Notes: generated from the sequence alone by a model not told the origin. Counted from the stretch's first letter, positions 50,593-59,585 are shown. The stretch is DNA of 64,000 nt from Streptomyces jeddahensis (GCF_001642995.1 NZ_LOHS01000075.1:62001-126000); one strand, 5' to 3'. Made by a program: numbers and translations.

Positions 50593-50654
50593 ACGCGTCC
50601 TTTCGCCGGGCCCCGGTCGCCGAATCGTCGGGCAGCCGTGACACGGGCTCAATC

Positions 50655-50670
50655 TAGAAACCGGTTGCTG
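50655..50670. promoter_or_regulatory. LacI-type operator upstream of the GH43 gene
   Basis: TAGAAACCGGTTGCTG differs by one base from TAGAAAACGGTTGCTG at 55317-55332 upstream of the binding-protein gene. The core AACCGGTT is palindromic. Confidence 0.7.
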
Positions 50671-50738
50671 CAGAGTCAACGCCCGCCCTGCACCCTGGAG
50701 TCATGGCACTGCGGCCAGCGTGGAGTGAGACGCCCGCA

Positions 50739-51797
50739 TCAGCCGCGACGCGGCTCGGACCCCGTGCGAGGCGGAGCCGTGCTCGCGCGCCGCACCAGCC
50801 GCGTCGGCAGCTCCGTGCGCGGGCTCTCCGGGTGCTCGCCCGCCATCAGCCGCACCAGGAGGCGTACCGCCGTGGCGGCCATCTCCGAGAACGGCTGGCG
50901 CACCGTGGTGAGGGCCGGCGTCGCCCAGCGCGCCTCGGGGAGGTCGTCGAAGCCGACCACGCTGATGTCGTCCGGAACCCGCAGACCGCGCAGGGCCAGC
51001 GCCTCGTACACACCGAGAGCCATCTTGTCCGAGCAGACGAAGACGGCGGTCGGCGGTTCGGGCAGGTCGAGGAGCTCGAGCATCCGGTGCCGGGCGACGA
51101 CCTCGTCGAAGTCGCCGTAGCGGACGTACTCGGGACGGTGGCACACGCCCGCCGCCGCGAGCGCGGAGCGGTAGCCGGCGACACGCGCGCTGCTGCACAG
51201 TTTGCGCTGGTAGCCGCCGATGACGGCGATGCGCTCATGCCCGAGGGAGAGGAGGTGTTCGGTGGCCATGACGCCGCCGTCCCGGTTGGCCGCGCCCACC
51301 GACACCACACCGGGAGGCGGCTCGAGGACCGGCTCGATCATCACGAACGGGATGCGGTGCTGCTCGAGCCACGCATGCTGGGACGGGGGCAGCTCGGCGA
51401 GGTTGAAGAGCACCCCGGACGAGCCGCGGGCGGTGATCCTGTCCAGCCAGCCGCGCTCCGGCCGCCTGCCCCAGGTGCGGGTCAGGTCCGCCGAGACCAC
51501 CACCTCCAGGCTCGCGTCGCGCGCCGCCTCCGCCACGCCGTGCAGTACCGCGGCGGACCAGGAGCTCTCCAGCGAGTGCACGACGAGGTCGACCATGCCG
51601 GGTGACTTCGTCGTGTCCAGCCGGGGTCTGCGCACATAGCCGAGCCGGTCGAGCGCCTCGGTGACCCGGCGACGCGTCTCGGGCGCCACGTCCTCCCGGC
51701 CGTTGACGACCTTGGACGCGGTCGGCACCGACACCCCGGCCTCGCGGGCCACGACCGCCAACGTCGGCCCGGTCGTCGTGCTCCCGCCACGCACCAT
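50739..51797 (-). CDS. LacI-family transcriptional regulator (sugar regulon)
   Basis: The protein is 352 residues from ATG 51797 with GGGAGG upstream. The helix-turn-helix TLAVVAREAGVSVPTASKVV and hinge region precede an effector domain with MVDLVVHSLESSWSAAVLHG, VFVCSDKMALGVYEAL and VGFDDLPEARWATPALTTVR. It lies between the GH43 gene and the ABC importer and probably controls both through the CGGTTGC sites. The similar sequence near its own promoter suggests autoregulation. Confidence 0.92.
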   Translation of the reverse strand: MVRGGSTTTGPTLAVVAREAGVSVPTASKVVNGREDVAPETRRRVTEALDRLGYVRRPRLDTTKSPGMVDLVVHSLESSWSAAVLHGVAEAARDASLEVVVSADLTRTWGRRPERGWLDRITARGSSGVLFNLAELPPSQHAWLEQHRIPFVMIEPVLEPPPGVVSVGAANRDGGVMATEHLLSLGHERIAVIGGYQRKLCSSARVAGYRSALAAAGVCHRPEYVRYGDFDEVVARHRMLELLDLPEPPTAVFVCSDKMALGVYEALALRGLRVPDDISVVGFDDLPEARWATPALTTVRQPFSEMAATAVRLLVRLMAGEHPESPRTELPTRLVRRASTAPPRTGSEPRRG

Positions 51798-51878
51798 CGC
51801 GGTTCCACCTCCCAGGCCCCGTCCCGAGGGCCGGCGAATCGTCGAACGCGTCGCTCGCGCGGCGGACACACGCGCCGC

Positions 51879-51892
51879 GTAGCAACCGCTAC
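51879..51892. promoter_or_regulatory. Possible autoregulatory LacI site
   Basis: GTAGCAACCGCTAC is a pseudo-palindrome that contains, on the minus strand, the CGGTTGCT core seen at 50655 and 55317. It is 82 bp upstream of the lacI start. Confidence 0.5.
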
Positions 51893-51992
51893 CTACACTA
51901 AACCCGCCTCAACTCCGCGTGAAGAAGAGGGAATTCACAGGGTTGCGCCCGTACCGAGGCTTCGAAACCTCGAACAACCAAGGCTTCGCCTA

Positions 51993-52008
51993 CGGCCCGG
52001 CAGGGCCG
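51993..52008 (-). terminator. Short hairpin after the importer operon
   Basis: CGGCCC-GGCA-GGGCCG lies 26 bp past the last permease stop. It has no T-run. It is a possible terminator. Confidence 0.3.
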
Positions 52009-52034
52009 GCCATGAAACGGGTTGCGGTCCAGGG

Positions 52035-52973
52035 TCACTTGAGGGCTCCCAGCGTGACGCCGGTCCGCCAGTAGCGGCGCATGGCGACCATCATGACGGC
52101 CATCGGCACGATGGACAGCAGTGCACCGGTCAGGACCAGGCTGGTCAGGTCCACGCCCGACTCCAGACGCTTGCCCGTCCAGTTGTACAGGCCCAGGTTG
52201 AGCGTCCAGTTCTCCTCGCCGCGCAGCACGGTCAGCGGGAGGAAGAACGCGTTCCAGGTGTTCACGAAGGCGAGCAGGAACACCGTGGCGCCGCCCGTGG
52301 TCATCATCCGGAGCACGATGCTGACGAAGATCCGCAGCTCACCGGCGCCGTCGATGCGGGCGGCCTCCAGAAGCTCGAAGGGGATCGTGGCCTCGGTGTA
52401 GACCTTGGCCAGATACACGCTGAACGGGTTGATCAGGCAGGGGATCAGCATCGCCCAGGGGGTGTCGACCAGGCCAATCGCCGAGAACATCAGATACAGC
52501 GGCAGGGTGAGCAGCGCGATCGGGATGAGGAAGGAGCCCACCACGGCCGCGAACACCACGCCCCGCCCGGGGAAGTCGAAGCGGGCCAGCCCGTAGCCCG
52601 TGGCGAGGGCGATGAGGGTGCCGCCGAGGGAGCCGACCCCCGCGTACAGGAACGAGTTGGCGGTCCAGCGCAGGAAGATGCCGTCCTCGTACGTGAACAC
52701 CTGCTGCAGGTTGTCCCACAGGTGGAAGTCGGAGAACCACAGCCCGTTGCTCTGGTACAGCCCGACGCGGTCCTTGGTCGCGGCGATGATCAGCCAGTAC
52801 ACCGGGAACAGGCTGTAGACGCTGGCCAGGACCAGGCCGAGAAGAACGAAGCGCTGGCCGCCCCTTGAACGCGCGGCCGGGTCCGGACGGGTACGCCGCC
52901 GCACGGTGCGCCCGCGGGGTGGCACGGCGGCTGTCTCCGTGCCGTTTTCCTTACGGTTGTCTGTCAGCGCCAT
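52035..52973 (-). CDS. Carbohydrate ABC transporter permease (MalG type)
   Basis: The protein is 312 residues from ATG 52973, sharing one base with the upstream permease stop (TGATG). A charged leader (1-40) precedes helix FVLLGLVLASVYSLFPVYWL. The ATPase-contact loop is ELLEAARIDGAGELRIFVSI, and the chain ends RYWRTGVTLGALK as usual for MalG-like subunits. It works with the next permease and the binding lipoprotein; an ATPase is not encoded here and is presumably shared. Confidence 0.93.
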   Translation of the reverse strand: MALTDNRKENGTETAAVPPRGRTVRRRTRPDPAARSRGGQRFVLLGLVLASVYSLFPVYWLIIAATKDRVGLYQSNGLWFSDFHLWDNLQQVFTYEDGIFLRWTANSFLYAGVGSLGGTLIALATGYGLARFDFPGRGVVFAAVVGSFLIPIALLTLPLYLMFSAIGLVDTPWAMLIPCLINPFSVYLAKVYTEATIPFELLEAARIDGAGELRIFVSIVLRMMTTGGATVFLLAFVNTWNAFFLPLTVLRGEENWTLNLGLYNWTGKRLESGVDLTSLVLTGALLSIVPMAVMMVAMRRYWRTGVTLGALK

Positions 52974-53857
52974 CAGTCCGCCTCCCTCGAGGTCAGCCGG
53001 TAGAAGAGGAAGGACGCGACACCGAGGATCACGGCGAGCAGCACCGACAGGGCAGCGGCGTAGTGGTAGTTGGCGGCGTTGAACGCCTGGTTGTAGATGA
53101 TCATGATCGGGGTGAAGCTGTCGCTGACCGTCTGCGGGGTCACGTTCCGGAACAGTGCGGGCTCGTTGAAGATCTGCAGCATCTGGATGATCGACAGCAG
53201 AGCGGTCAGGACGAGCGCGCCGCGCACGAAGGGGACCTTGATGCTCAGCGCGATCCGCAGCTCCGAGGCGCCGTCCAGACGCGCGGCCTCGAAGAGCTCA
53301 CGGGGCACGCCCTGGAGCGCCGAGTAGATGATCACCATGTTGTAGCCGATGCCGTGCCAGGTCAGCAGGTTGCCGATGGCCGGCCACACCATCGAGGGCG
53401 CGAAGAAGTTCCAGTCGAACCCGAACAGCTCGCCGAGCGGCGTCAGGGGGCCCACCTCGGGGCTGTACAGGTTGATCCACACGATGGCCGCGACCACGCC
53501 GGGGATCATGTACGGGACCAGCAGCATGATCCGGTACCGGCCGGCCACCTTCGAGGTGACCGCGTCCAGGAAGAGCGCAAGGACCAGGCTGATGAGCAGC
53601 ATGAACGGGATCTGGACGCAGGCGAACAGCACCACCCGCAGGATGGAGGTCATGAACGCCGAGTCGGTCAGGCCGTTCCGGTAGTTCTCGAGCCCGACGA
53701 ACTCCGTGGTCGCGCCGCCGAGCCCCAGCCCGGACTGCTTTTCCAGGTACAGCGACTGGTAGACCGCGTAGCCGATCGGGAGCAGGTAGAGGAAGACGAA
53801 GCCGAGCTGGAAGGGCACCGTGAACGCCGCACCCTTCCAGCGCTGGGAGCGAATCAT
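52973..53857 (-). CDS. Carbohydrate ABC transporter permease (MalF type)
   Basis: The protein is 294 residues from ATG 53857, ten bases after the lipoprotein stop. Helix one is FTVPFQLGFVFLYLLPIGYA, and the EAA loop is ELFEAARLDGASELRIALSI. It is the middle gene of a three-gene importer operon (binding protein, MalF type, MalG type). Together with the GH43 enzymes, the likely cargo is a xylose- or arabinose-containing oligosaccharide, which is inference from context. Confidence 0.93.
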   Translation of the reverse strand: MIRSQRWKGAAFTVPFQLGFVFLYLLPIGYAVYQSLYLEKQSGLGLGGATTEFVGLENYRNGLTDSAFMTSILRVVLFACVQIPFMLLISLVLALFLDAVTSKVAGRYRIMLLVPYMIPGVVAAIVWINLYSPEVGPLTPLGELFGFDWNFFAPSMVWPAIGNLLTWHGIGYNMVIIYSALQGVPRELFEAARLDGASELRIALSIKVPFVRGALVLTALLSIIQMLQIFNEPALFRNVTPQTVSDSFTPIMIIYNQAFNAANYHYAAALSVLLAVILGVASFLFYRLTSREAD

Positions 53858-53867
53858 CGGGTGTGCC

Positions 53868-55205
53868 TCAGCCCTTGACGCTGATGCCGCGCTGCTTCAG
53901 GTCGTTGACCGTCCACTCCTGCATGTGCGCCAGGAGGTCGGTGACCTTCTGCTCCTTGCTGACGACCTTGGCCCACTCGTCCTGCATCTCCGTGAACATC
54001 GCGGTCCAGTTCGGGCCGAAGGTCCAGTCGGTGGTGACGGTGCCCAGGCTGTCCGTCACGATCTTCTTGGCGGGCTCGTAGTTCTTGCCGAGCAGCTTCT
54101 CGGAGATCGCCTCGGAGACGTACGACTCGCTGTCGGACAGCGCCGGCATCACACCGCTGCCGGTCTCCGGGCTCGCCATGGTCTTGACCGCACCGGTGTC
54201 GGTGGACATCCACAGCGCCGCCTCGGCGGCCTGCTCCTTGTACTTGCACTGCTCGCTCACCAGAGTCAGGTTGCCGCTCTGGTTGGTCCCGGCCGGGGTC
54301 TTGGGAGCCTCGCCCTTGTAGGTCGGCCAGGGGGAGAGCGCCCAGTCGCCGAAGGACTTGGTGAAGTTCTGCACCATGCCGGACATCTGCCAGGTGGAGA
54401 TCTGCCGGGTCGCGGTGCCGCCGTTGTCGTAGTTGCGCTGCACGGCCGCGTAGTCCGCGAAGGAGAGCTTGGAGTTCAGGTCGTTGTCGATGATGTCCTG
54501 GATCACCTTCGCCGCCTTGAGGCTGCCCTCGTCCTGGAAGTTGACCACCCAGGAGTCGCCGTCGACGGAGTACCAGTGTGCGCCGGCCTGCATGGCGAGC
54601 ACCTCCAGGGTGCTCGGGTCCTCACCGGCGTAGTTGGTGATCTTGATGTCGTGCTTCTTCAGCACCTTGCCCGCGGCGATGAAGTCGTCCCAGGTCTTGG
54701 GCGGCTCCAGGTCGTACTTCTTGAAGATGTCGGTGCGGTAGATGGTGAAGGCGGGCGCCGATGCGGTGGGGACGCCGTAGACCTTGCCCTGGACCTGGCC
54801 GACGGCCCACGCTCCGGGGTTGAACTTGTCCTTGCTGGACTCGACGTACTGGGTGATGTCGGCCAGGGCGCCCTGCGAGACCCAACTCGTGACGTACTCA
54901 CCGGTGTTCTGCAGCAGGCAGGGCGCATTGCCGGCCTTGACGGCGTTCGTCAGCTGCTTCTGCATGGTGAGCTGGTCGGTGACCTTGGTGTACTTGAGCT
55001 GTACGTCCTTGTGGCTGGCGTTGAACGCCTCGACGACGGCCTTCTGGCCGTTGGCCCAGCCCCAGAAGTCGAGGGTGACCGGACCGGCGGACTTGGACTC
55101 GGAGTCGGAGTCTCCGGATCCGCCACAGGCGGAGAGCAGACCTGTCAGCGCGAGACCCGCGACTGCGACGTGGGCGAACCTTCTCCGGGGGCTGGTGGAG
55201 TTCAT
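53868..55205 (-). CDS. Sugar ABC transporter substrate-binding lipoprotein
   Basis: The protein is 445 residues from ATG 55205 with AAGGA upstream. The signal sequence VAVAGLALTGLLSAC ends in a lipobox cysteine followed by a Ser/Asp-rich linker. The mature protein is a family-1 solute-binding fold: VTLDFWGWANGQKAVVEAFN, APAFTIYRTDIFKKYDLEPP and WALSPWPTYKGEAP. It captures an oligosaccharide at the outer face for the two permeases encoded downstream. The operator at 55317-55332 lies upstream. Confidence 0.93.
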   Translation of the reverse strand: MNSTSPRRRFAHVAVAGLALTGLLSACGGSGDSDSESKSAGPVTLDFWGWANGQKAVVEAFNASHKDVQLKYTKVTDQLTMQKQLTNAVKAGNAPCLLQNTGEYVTSWVSQGALADITQYVESSKDKFNPGAWAVGQVQGKVYGVPTASAPAFTIYRTDIFKKYDLEPPKTWDDFIAAGKVLKKHDIKITNYAGEDPSTLEVLAMQAGAHWYSVDGDSWVVNFQDEGSLKAAKVIQDIIDNDLNSKLSFADYAAVQRNYDNGGTATRQISTWQMSGMVQNFTKSFGDWALSPWPTYKGEAPKTPAGTNQSGNLTLVSEQCKYKEQAAEAALWMSTDTGAVKTMASPETGSGVMPALSDSESYVSEAISEKLLGKNYEPAKKIVTDSLGTVTTDWTFGPNWTAMFTEMQDEWAKVVSKEQKVTDLLAHMQEWTVNDLKQRGISVKG

Positions 55206-55590
55206 CGTACGGTCATCCTTAGAGACGTAGACGATCGCGGAAGAGGGGCGGCTCGGTGGGGCGACGGCGAGCGAGGCAACCGTCGGCTCGCGTCTCGGGG
55301 TCCCCTGCGGAACATGTAGAAAACGGTTGCTGTGAAACGTAGGTGGCGTGCTCCGTTTCACGCAAGAGGCGTACGGCAAATTGTTACGCCGGGTTGTCCG
55401 CCACATTGCGCGCCGCGGTAGCCCTGTCTGATCGGCAAGCCGAGACGATCGTGCAGGTCACGGGCGTGCCGGGTGTCATCCATGGTGTCCGCGGACGCCG
55501 TACGGCGCTTCAGGACGTCGTCGAAACCGCTTACGTAACAAAAGTCGTCAGGGGCTACGGCTGCCGGGATGAGGGCACATCCCAGGCCCC
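55206..55590. promoter_or_regulatory. Promoter region of the second sugar importer
   Basis: This 385-bp gap holds TAGAAAACGGTTGCTG at 55317-55332, the LacI-type site, and GTGAAACG-N14-CGTTTCAC at 55332-55361, a perfect 8-bp inverted repeat next to it. From about 55400 to 55590 nothing convincing is seen. Confidence 0.6.
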
Positions 55591-56676
55591 TTAAGGCAGT
55601 GGGGGCGGCTGGACGGAGTTCCGCACGACGACATGCGTGCCCAGCACCAGGTGGTCGCCGTCGCCGCCCTTGCGGCGGCCGGCGCCCCTCTCGCGCCGGT
55701 CGGCGACCGCGCGCAGCGCTACGCGGCCCATCTCCTCGTACGGCACGTGAACGGTGGTCAGTTGGGGAGTGAGCTGGGATGCCAGCGGGATGTCGTCGTA
55801 GCCGACGATCGACACGTCCTCGGGCACCCTGAGCCCCGCCGCGCGCAGGGCCTGCATGGCGCCCGCGGCGACCACGTCGGTTCCCGCGAGCACCGCCGTG
55901 AAGTCGAGCTTGCGGCGCAGGCTCTCCTCGACGGCGTCGTATCCGTGCTCGTAGTCGTAGGGGCCATGCAGCACCATGTCCGGATCGAAGGGCACGCCGT
56001 ACGCCTCGAAGGCCCGCTGTGCGCCCCTCAACCGGCCCTGGGCCGTGGTGAGTTCGGAGTGGCCCGGCAGTACGAGGACCCGGCGGTGGCCGGCGGACAG
56101 CAGATGGCTGGCCATCGCGTAGGCGCCGCCCTCGTTGTCGTAGTCGACCGTCGTCGCCGGTACGTCGCCCTCGAGCGGAGGCCTGCCCACCAGCACGAGA
56201 TGGGAGCCGGCCGAGTCCAGGGAGCGGGCGAACCGGGCCATGCGCATCTGGTACTCGTCGTAGTCGTACGCGCCGCCGAGCAGGATCACCGCTGCGACGC
56301 CCTGCTGGCGCATGAGGTTCACCAGCGCGAGTTCGCGTTCAGGGTCGTCCCCGGTCGTGCCGACCAGGGAGAGCCAGCCGCGCAACGAGGCGGCACCCTC
56401 GACGCCCTTGGCCACGTGCGTGAAGGCGGCGCCGGTGATGTTGTTGATGAGGATGGCCACCGTCGGCGTGCCGCCGCCCGCGAGGGAACGGGCGTGGGCG
56501 TTGGTGACGTAGTCCAGGTCCCGGACCACTTTCATCACGCGGCGGCGCAGTTCGTCCGACACCGGATAGTTGCCGGACAGGACGCGTGACACGCTGGCGA
56601 CCGAGACACCGGCCCGCTCCGCCACGTCCCGGATGGTCGCTCGTCCGGGGTCGCCCGACGCCTTGCGCTCACTCAC
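55591..56676 (-). CDS. LacI-family transcriptional regulator
   Basis: The protein is 361 residues from GTG 56676 with AAGGAG nine bases upstream. The helix-turn-helix is TIRDVAERAGVSVASVSRVL; the effector domain shows VAILINNITGAAFTHVAKGV, VLAGTDVVAAGAMQALRAAG and YDDIPLASQLTPQLTTVHVP. A PAIRED gene is the hydroxyacid dehydrogenase just upstream, whose promoter has LacI-like half sites. The effector is unknown, probably a sugar or sugar acid. Confidence 0.92.
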   Translation of the reverse strand: MSERKASGDPGRATIRDVAERAGVSVASVSRVLSGNYPVSDELRRRVMKVVRDLDYVTNAHARSLAGGGTPTVAILINNITGAAFTHVAKGVEGAASLRGWLSLVGTTGDDPERELALVNLMRQQGVAAVILLGGAYDYDEYQMRMARFARSLDSAGSHLVLVGRPPLEGDVPATTVDYDNEGGAYAMASHLLSAGHRRVLVLPGHSELTTAQGRLRGAQRAFEAYGVPFDPDMVLHGPYDYEHGYDAVEESLRRKLDFTAVLAGTDVVAAGAMQALRAAGLRVPEDVSIVGYDDIPLASQLTPQLTTVHVPYEEMGRVALRAVADRRERGAGRRKGGDGDHLVLGTHVVVRNSVQPPPLP

Positions 56677-56796
56677 CGTTGCGGCTCCTTCACCGTAGCG
56701 ACTCCCGCACCGGACGGGCCGGGATCCCGCCCCCCGCCGGTGCTGAAACCGTATCCCATCGTTTCACCAGGACAGAGCGGGGTGCCGGCGCGGAGT

Positions 56797-57810
56797 TCAG
56801 GCGACATGAGCCAGATCCGCATGCCGCACCTCGTGGGCCGGTGGCAGGCCCGCGACGAGGCGTTCCAGTTCCTCGACGACGATGCGCCCGAGGCGTTCCA
56901 GCTCGTTGCCGAGCGAGCCCGCGATGTGCGGTGTGAGGAAGACGTTGGGGAGCGCGTACAGCGGCGATGCGGTGGGCAGCGGCTCGGGTTCGGTGACGTC
57001 CAGCACCGCGCTGAGACGGCCGGACACCAGCTCGTCGGTGAGCGCGACCGGATCGACCAGGGCGCCGCGGGAGGTGTTGATCAGCACGCCGCCGTCCCTG
57101 ATGAGGGCGAGCCTGTCGTGGTCCAGCATGCGGTAGGTCTCGGGGATGTCGGGGGCGTGCAGGCTGATGATGTCGCTGCTGCGCAACAGCTCCTCGAGGG
57201 ACAGGAGTTCGGCGCCCAGGGCGGCTGCTTCGCCGGCGTCCACGTAGGGGTCGTACAAGGCGACCGTGAGATCGAGCGGCTGCAGCAGCTGCAGGAGCCG
57301 GCGGCCGACACGTGAGGCGCCGATGACTCCCACGCGACGGCCGAGGTTGCCCGTGTGCGCGGTCTCTGCGGGGGAGGGGTAGGCGTGGGTCCCCCGGTAG
57401 CGCTCGCGGTGGGCGAAGGCGTCCTTTCCGGCGAGCAGGATCATCGCGAGCGTGTACTCCGCGACCGGCAGCGCGTTGCCCTTCACCGCGCTGCAGATCG
57501 TCACTCCGTCCGCCCACAGGGCCTCGCCGACCAGCGAGCGCACGGAGCCGGCGGCGTGCAGGACGGTGTGCAGCTGCGGTGCCGCGGCGAGGACTTCCTC
57601 GTCGAGGTGGGGGCAGCCCCAGCCGGTGATCAGCACCTCCGCCCCGGCCAGTGCCGCGGCGGCAGACGGTTCGGTGAAGTCCTGCACGACGACGTCGGTG
57701 TCCAGCTCGGCAAGCTCCTGGAGCCGTGCCATGAGCGGCGGGGGGAAGAGCAGCGGGAGGTGCACCGGATCCATGGCGAACACGGCCCTCGGCGGCTGGA
57801 CGCTGGGCAT
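56797..57810 (-). CDS. D-isomer-specific 2-hydroxyacid dehydrogenase
   Basis: The protein is 337 residues from ATG 57810 with CAGGAGAG upstream. It shows the family architecture with the cofactor loop RVGVIGASRVGRRLLQLL, the conserved VLINTSRGALVDPVAL and catalytic region ending LTPHIAGSLGNELERLG (His of the Arg-Glu-His set). It oxidises or reduces a 2-hydroxy/2-keto acid with NAD(P). In a pectin or uronate-degrading setting a sugar-acid substrate is plausible. It precedes a LacI gene, 120 bp apart. Confidence 0.88.
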   Translation of the reverse strand: MPSVQPPRAVFAMDPVHLPLLFPPPLMARLQELAELDTDVVVQDFTEPSAAAALAGAEVLITGWGCPHLDEEVLAAAPQLHTVLHAAGSVRSLVGEALWADGVTICSAVKGNALPVAEYTLAMILLAGKDAFAHRERYRGTHAYPSPAETAHTGNLGRRVGVIGASRVGRRLLQLLQPLDLTVALYDPYVDAGEAAALGAELLSLEELLRSSDIISLHAPDIPETYRMLDHDRLALIRDGGVLINTSRGALVDPVALTDELVSGRLSAVLDVTEPEPLPTASPLYALPNVFLTPHIAGSLGNELERLGRIVVEELERLVAGLPPAHEVRHADLAHVA

Positions 57811-57827
57811 GACTCTCCTGAGACTCG

Positions 57828-57852
57828 GAAACGTTTTAGAAAGCGTCTTCTA
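57828..57852. promoter_or_regulatory. LacI-like sites before the hydroxyacid dehydrogenase
   Basis: GAAACGTTTT at about 57828-57837 overlaps TAGAA-N6-TTCTA at 57837-57852. Both look like LacI-family half-site pairs, 18-42 bp upstream of the start. Confidence 0.45.
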
Positions 57853-58090
57853 CCGTAGATCTCCTGCGAAGTGCCGGTCAATGAGCAGGACGACTGCCGG
57901 GTACGAGCGTTGTGTCGACGGGCCGGCGGCGAATGCCCACGTCGTGGCGGGTGGAGCCGCAGGCTGGGACGTCTTGCCGGAACTTGGGCGGTCCCGACGC
58001 CTGCCGCTGGTGGGGCTGGGATTGGCGCTTGCTCGTAATCGGTTACCCGGCATTCCGCGACGCTGGCAGCGGCCGTGCTCAGGGCGCTGC

Positions 58091-58135
58091 CCGGTTGCCG
58101 TCGGACCGGTTGCCGTCAGTCCGGTTGCCGTCAGC
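58091..58135. repeat. Three tandem 15-bp repeats in an intergenic region
   Basis: CCGGTTGCCGTCGGA, CCGGTTGCCGTCAGT and CCGGTTGCCGTCAGC lie end to end. Each contains GGTTGCC, the half site of the palindrome at 59477-59490. The gap between the dehydrogenase and the ROK gene (57853-58183) has no other recognisable feature. Confidence 0.85.
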
Positions 58136-58183
58136 CTGGCGGCGACCGGCTCGCCGACCTGGGCGTCATGACGGGGGAGTGGT

Positions 58184-59389
58184 TCAAACGGTCGCGTGCA
58201 TGCGGTTCAGCGCGGCCGCCAGGTCAGGTGTCTCGCTCAGGACCAGGGCTGCGCCGCCGAGTGCGCCGACGCGTGCGCCGAGCCCCAGCTCGGCGGGTAC
58301 GAGGTCCACGTCACGGGCGAGGGACAGGGCGTGCCGGCGTACCGCGTCCCGCATCGGGGCAAGGAGTACCTCACCGGCCCGGGACAGTTCGCCGCCCACC
58401 ACGATGCGCTCGGGGTTGAGGAGATTGCACAGGTTGGCGAGGACCTGGCCGACCACGGTGCCCACGTCGGCGAACACCTCCTCGCCCGCGCGCTCCCCGG
58501 CCGCGGTGCGGGCCAGGATCTCGTCCAGGCCTGTGTCCTGGCCGAACGCCGGTCGTAGCGCGGTCAGCACGGCCGGGAGGCCGGCCCGCAGCACCAGGCA
58601 GCCCCGGTTGCCGCACGGACAGGCCGGCCCGTCGACGTTCACCGACACATGGCCCAGCTCGCCCGCGGCGCCGACCGCTCCGCGGTACAGCCGTCCGTCG
58701 AGGATCAGGCCGGAGCCGATGCCGCTGGACAGACCGAAGTAGAAGAGGTTCGCCACGCCGCGACCGGCGCCCCAACGGGCTTCGGCCACCCCTTCAAGAC
58801 GGGTGTTGTTCTCCACGACGACCGGCAGGCCGAGTGCCCGCTGCAACGCCTCGGCGGCGTGCACATGGGACCAGGGCTGGCCCGGCAGGGACACTCCGAC
58901 GATTCCGGTCCCCCGGTGAATGGGGCCTGGTACACCCACGCCGACTCCGATGACCTGCTGCCTCTTCACGCCTGCCGTGGCCAGGAGCCGCTGGAGGATC
59001 GACACCCCGGCCTCGATGCGCTCGGCCGGTCCCGTGCCCGGGTCGAGGGGCGCCCCGGAGCTGGCGATCTCCCGTGCGCCCAGGTCGCTGAGGTGCACCC
59101 AGACGCCGTCGAAGGTGTGGTTCATCCCGGCCACGACGGCCGCTCGCGGGTTTACCAACAACCGGTTTCCGGCTCGCCCGTCGAGATCGCCGTCAGGCTC
59201 GTCGGACTCGACGATCAGGCCACGTGCCAGCAGCTCGCTGACGATCGTCGACACGGTGGTCCGGGAGACGCCCGCCTGTCGCGCCAGCTCGGCCCGGTGC
59301 AACGGGCCTCGGGCGATCAGTAGGGCGATGACCTGCTCTTCGTTCGATCGCCGCAGGCTCCGTAGTGAACCTCCGGGCTTTCCGTACAT
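58184..59389 (-). CDS. ROK-family transcriptional regulator
   Basis: The protein is 401 residues from ATG 59389. Residues 10-75 are a winged helix-turn-helix with LHRAELARQAGVSRTTVSTI. The ROK domain follows: VGVGVPGPIHRGTG, VVVENNTRLEGVAE, FYFGLSSGIGSGLILDG, GELGHVSV and the zinc motif CPCGNRGCL. With its DNA-binding domain it acts as a sugar-responsive repressor (NagC/XylR type). It is divergent from the secreted GH28-like gene, with a 9-bp inverted repeat just upstream of its start. Confidence 0.92.
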   Translation of the reverse strand: MYGKPGGSLRSLRRSNEEQVIALLIARGPLHRAELARQAGVSRTTVSTIVSELLARGLIVESDEPDGDLDGRAGNRLLVNPRAAVVAGMNHTFDGVWVHLSDLGAREIASSGAPLDPGTGPAERIEAGVSILQRLLATAGVKRQQVIGVGVGVPGPIHRGTGIVGVSLPGQPWSHVHAAEALQRALGLPVVVENNTRLEGVAEARWGAGRGVANLFYFGLSSGIGSGLILDGRLYRGAVGAAGELGHVSVNVDGPACPCGNRGCLVLRAGLPAVLTALRPAFGQDTGLDEILARTAAGERAGEEVFADVGTVVGQVLANLCNLLNPERIVVGGELSRAGEVLLAPMRDAVRRHALSLARDVDLVPAELGLGARVGALGGAALVLSETPDLAAALNRMHATV

Positions 59390-59419
59390 GGCAAAGAGGT
59401 TACCCAGTCTTTTCGAAAG

Positions 59420-59440
59420 TGCGTCAAGGCTCTTGACGCA
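59420..59440. promoter_or_regulatory. Probable ROK operator
   Basis: TGCGTCAAG-N3-CTTGACGCA is a perfect 9-bp inverted repeat, 31 bp upstream of the ROK gene start and between it and the divergent GH28-like gene. CTTTTCGAAAG at 59409-59419 is a second short palindrome. Confidence 0.6.
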
Positions 59441-59476
59441 GATTCCGGACAAGGAAGAAGCTCTGCCCGATCGCAC

Positions 59477-59490
59477 GGCAACCGGTTGCC
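59477..59490. promoter_or_regulatory. Palindromic LacI-type site before the GH28-like gene
   Basis: GGCAACCGGTTGCC is a perfect 14-bp palindrome 96 bp upstream of the GH28-like start. It shares CGGTTGC with the sites at 50655 and 55317, so the secreted enzymes may belong to the same regulon. Confidence 0.65.
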
Positions 59491-59585
59491 TGACGGATCG
59501 GCCGCGGCTCCGCGGCCGGTGATCGCCCGCCGGCTCCACGTAACCACCGCGTCTCTCATCTCCCGTTGTGTGAAGGAAGTCCTCG

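Noticed and set aside
58091..58135. CRISPR array
   Set aside because: Repeats are contiguous 15-mers with no spacers and no cas genes nearby.
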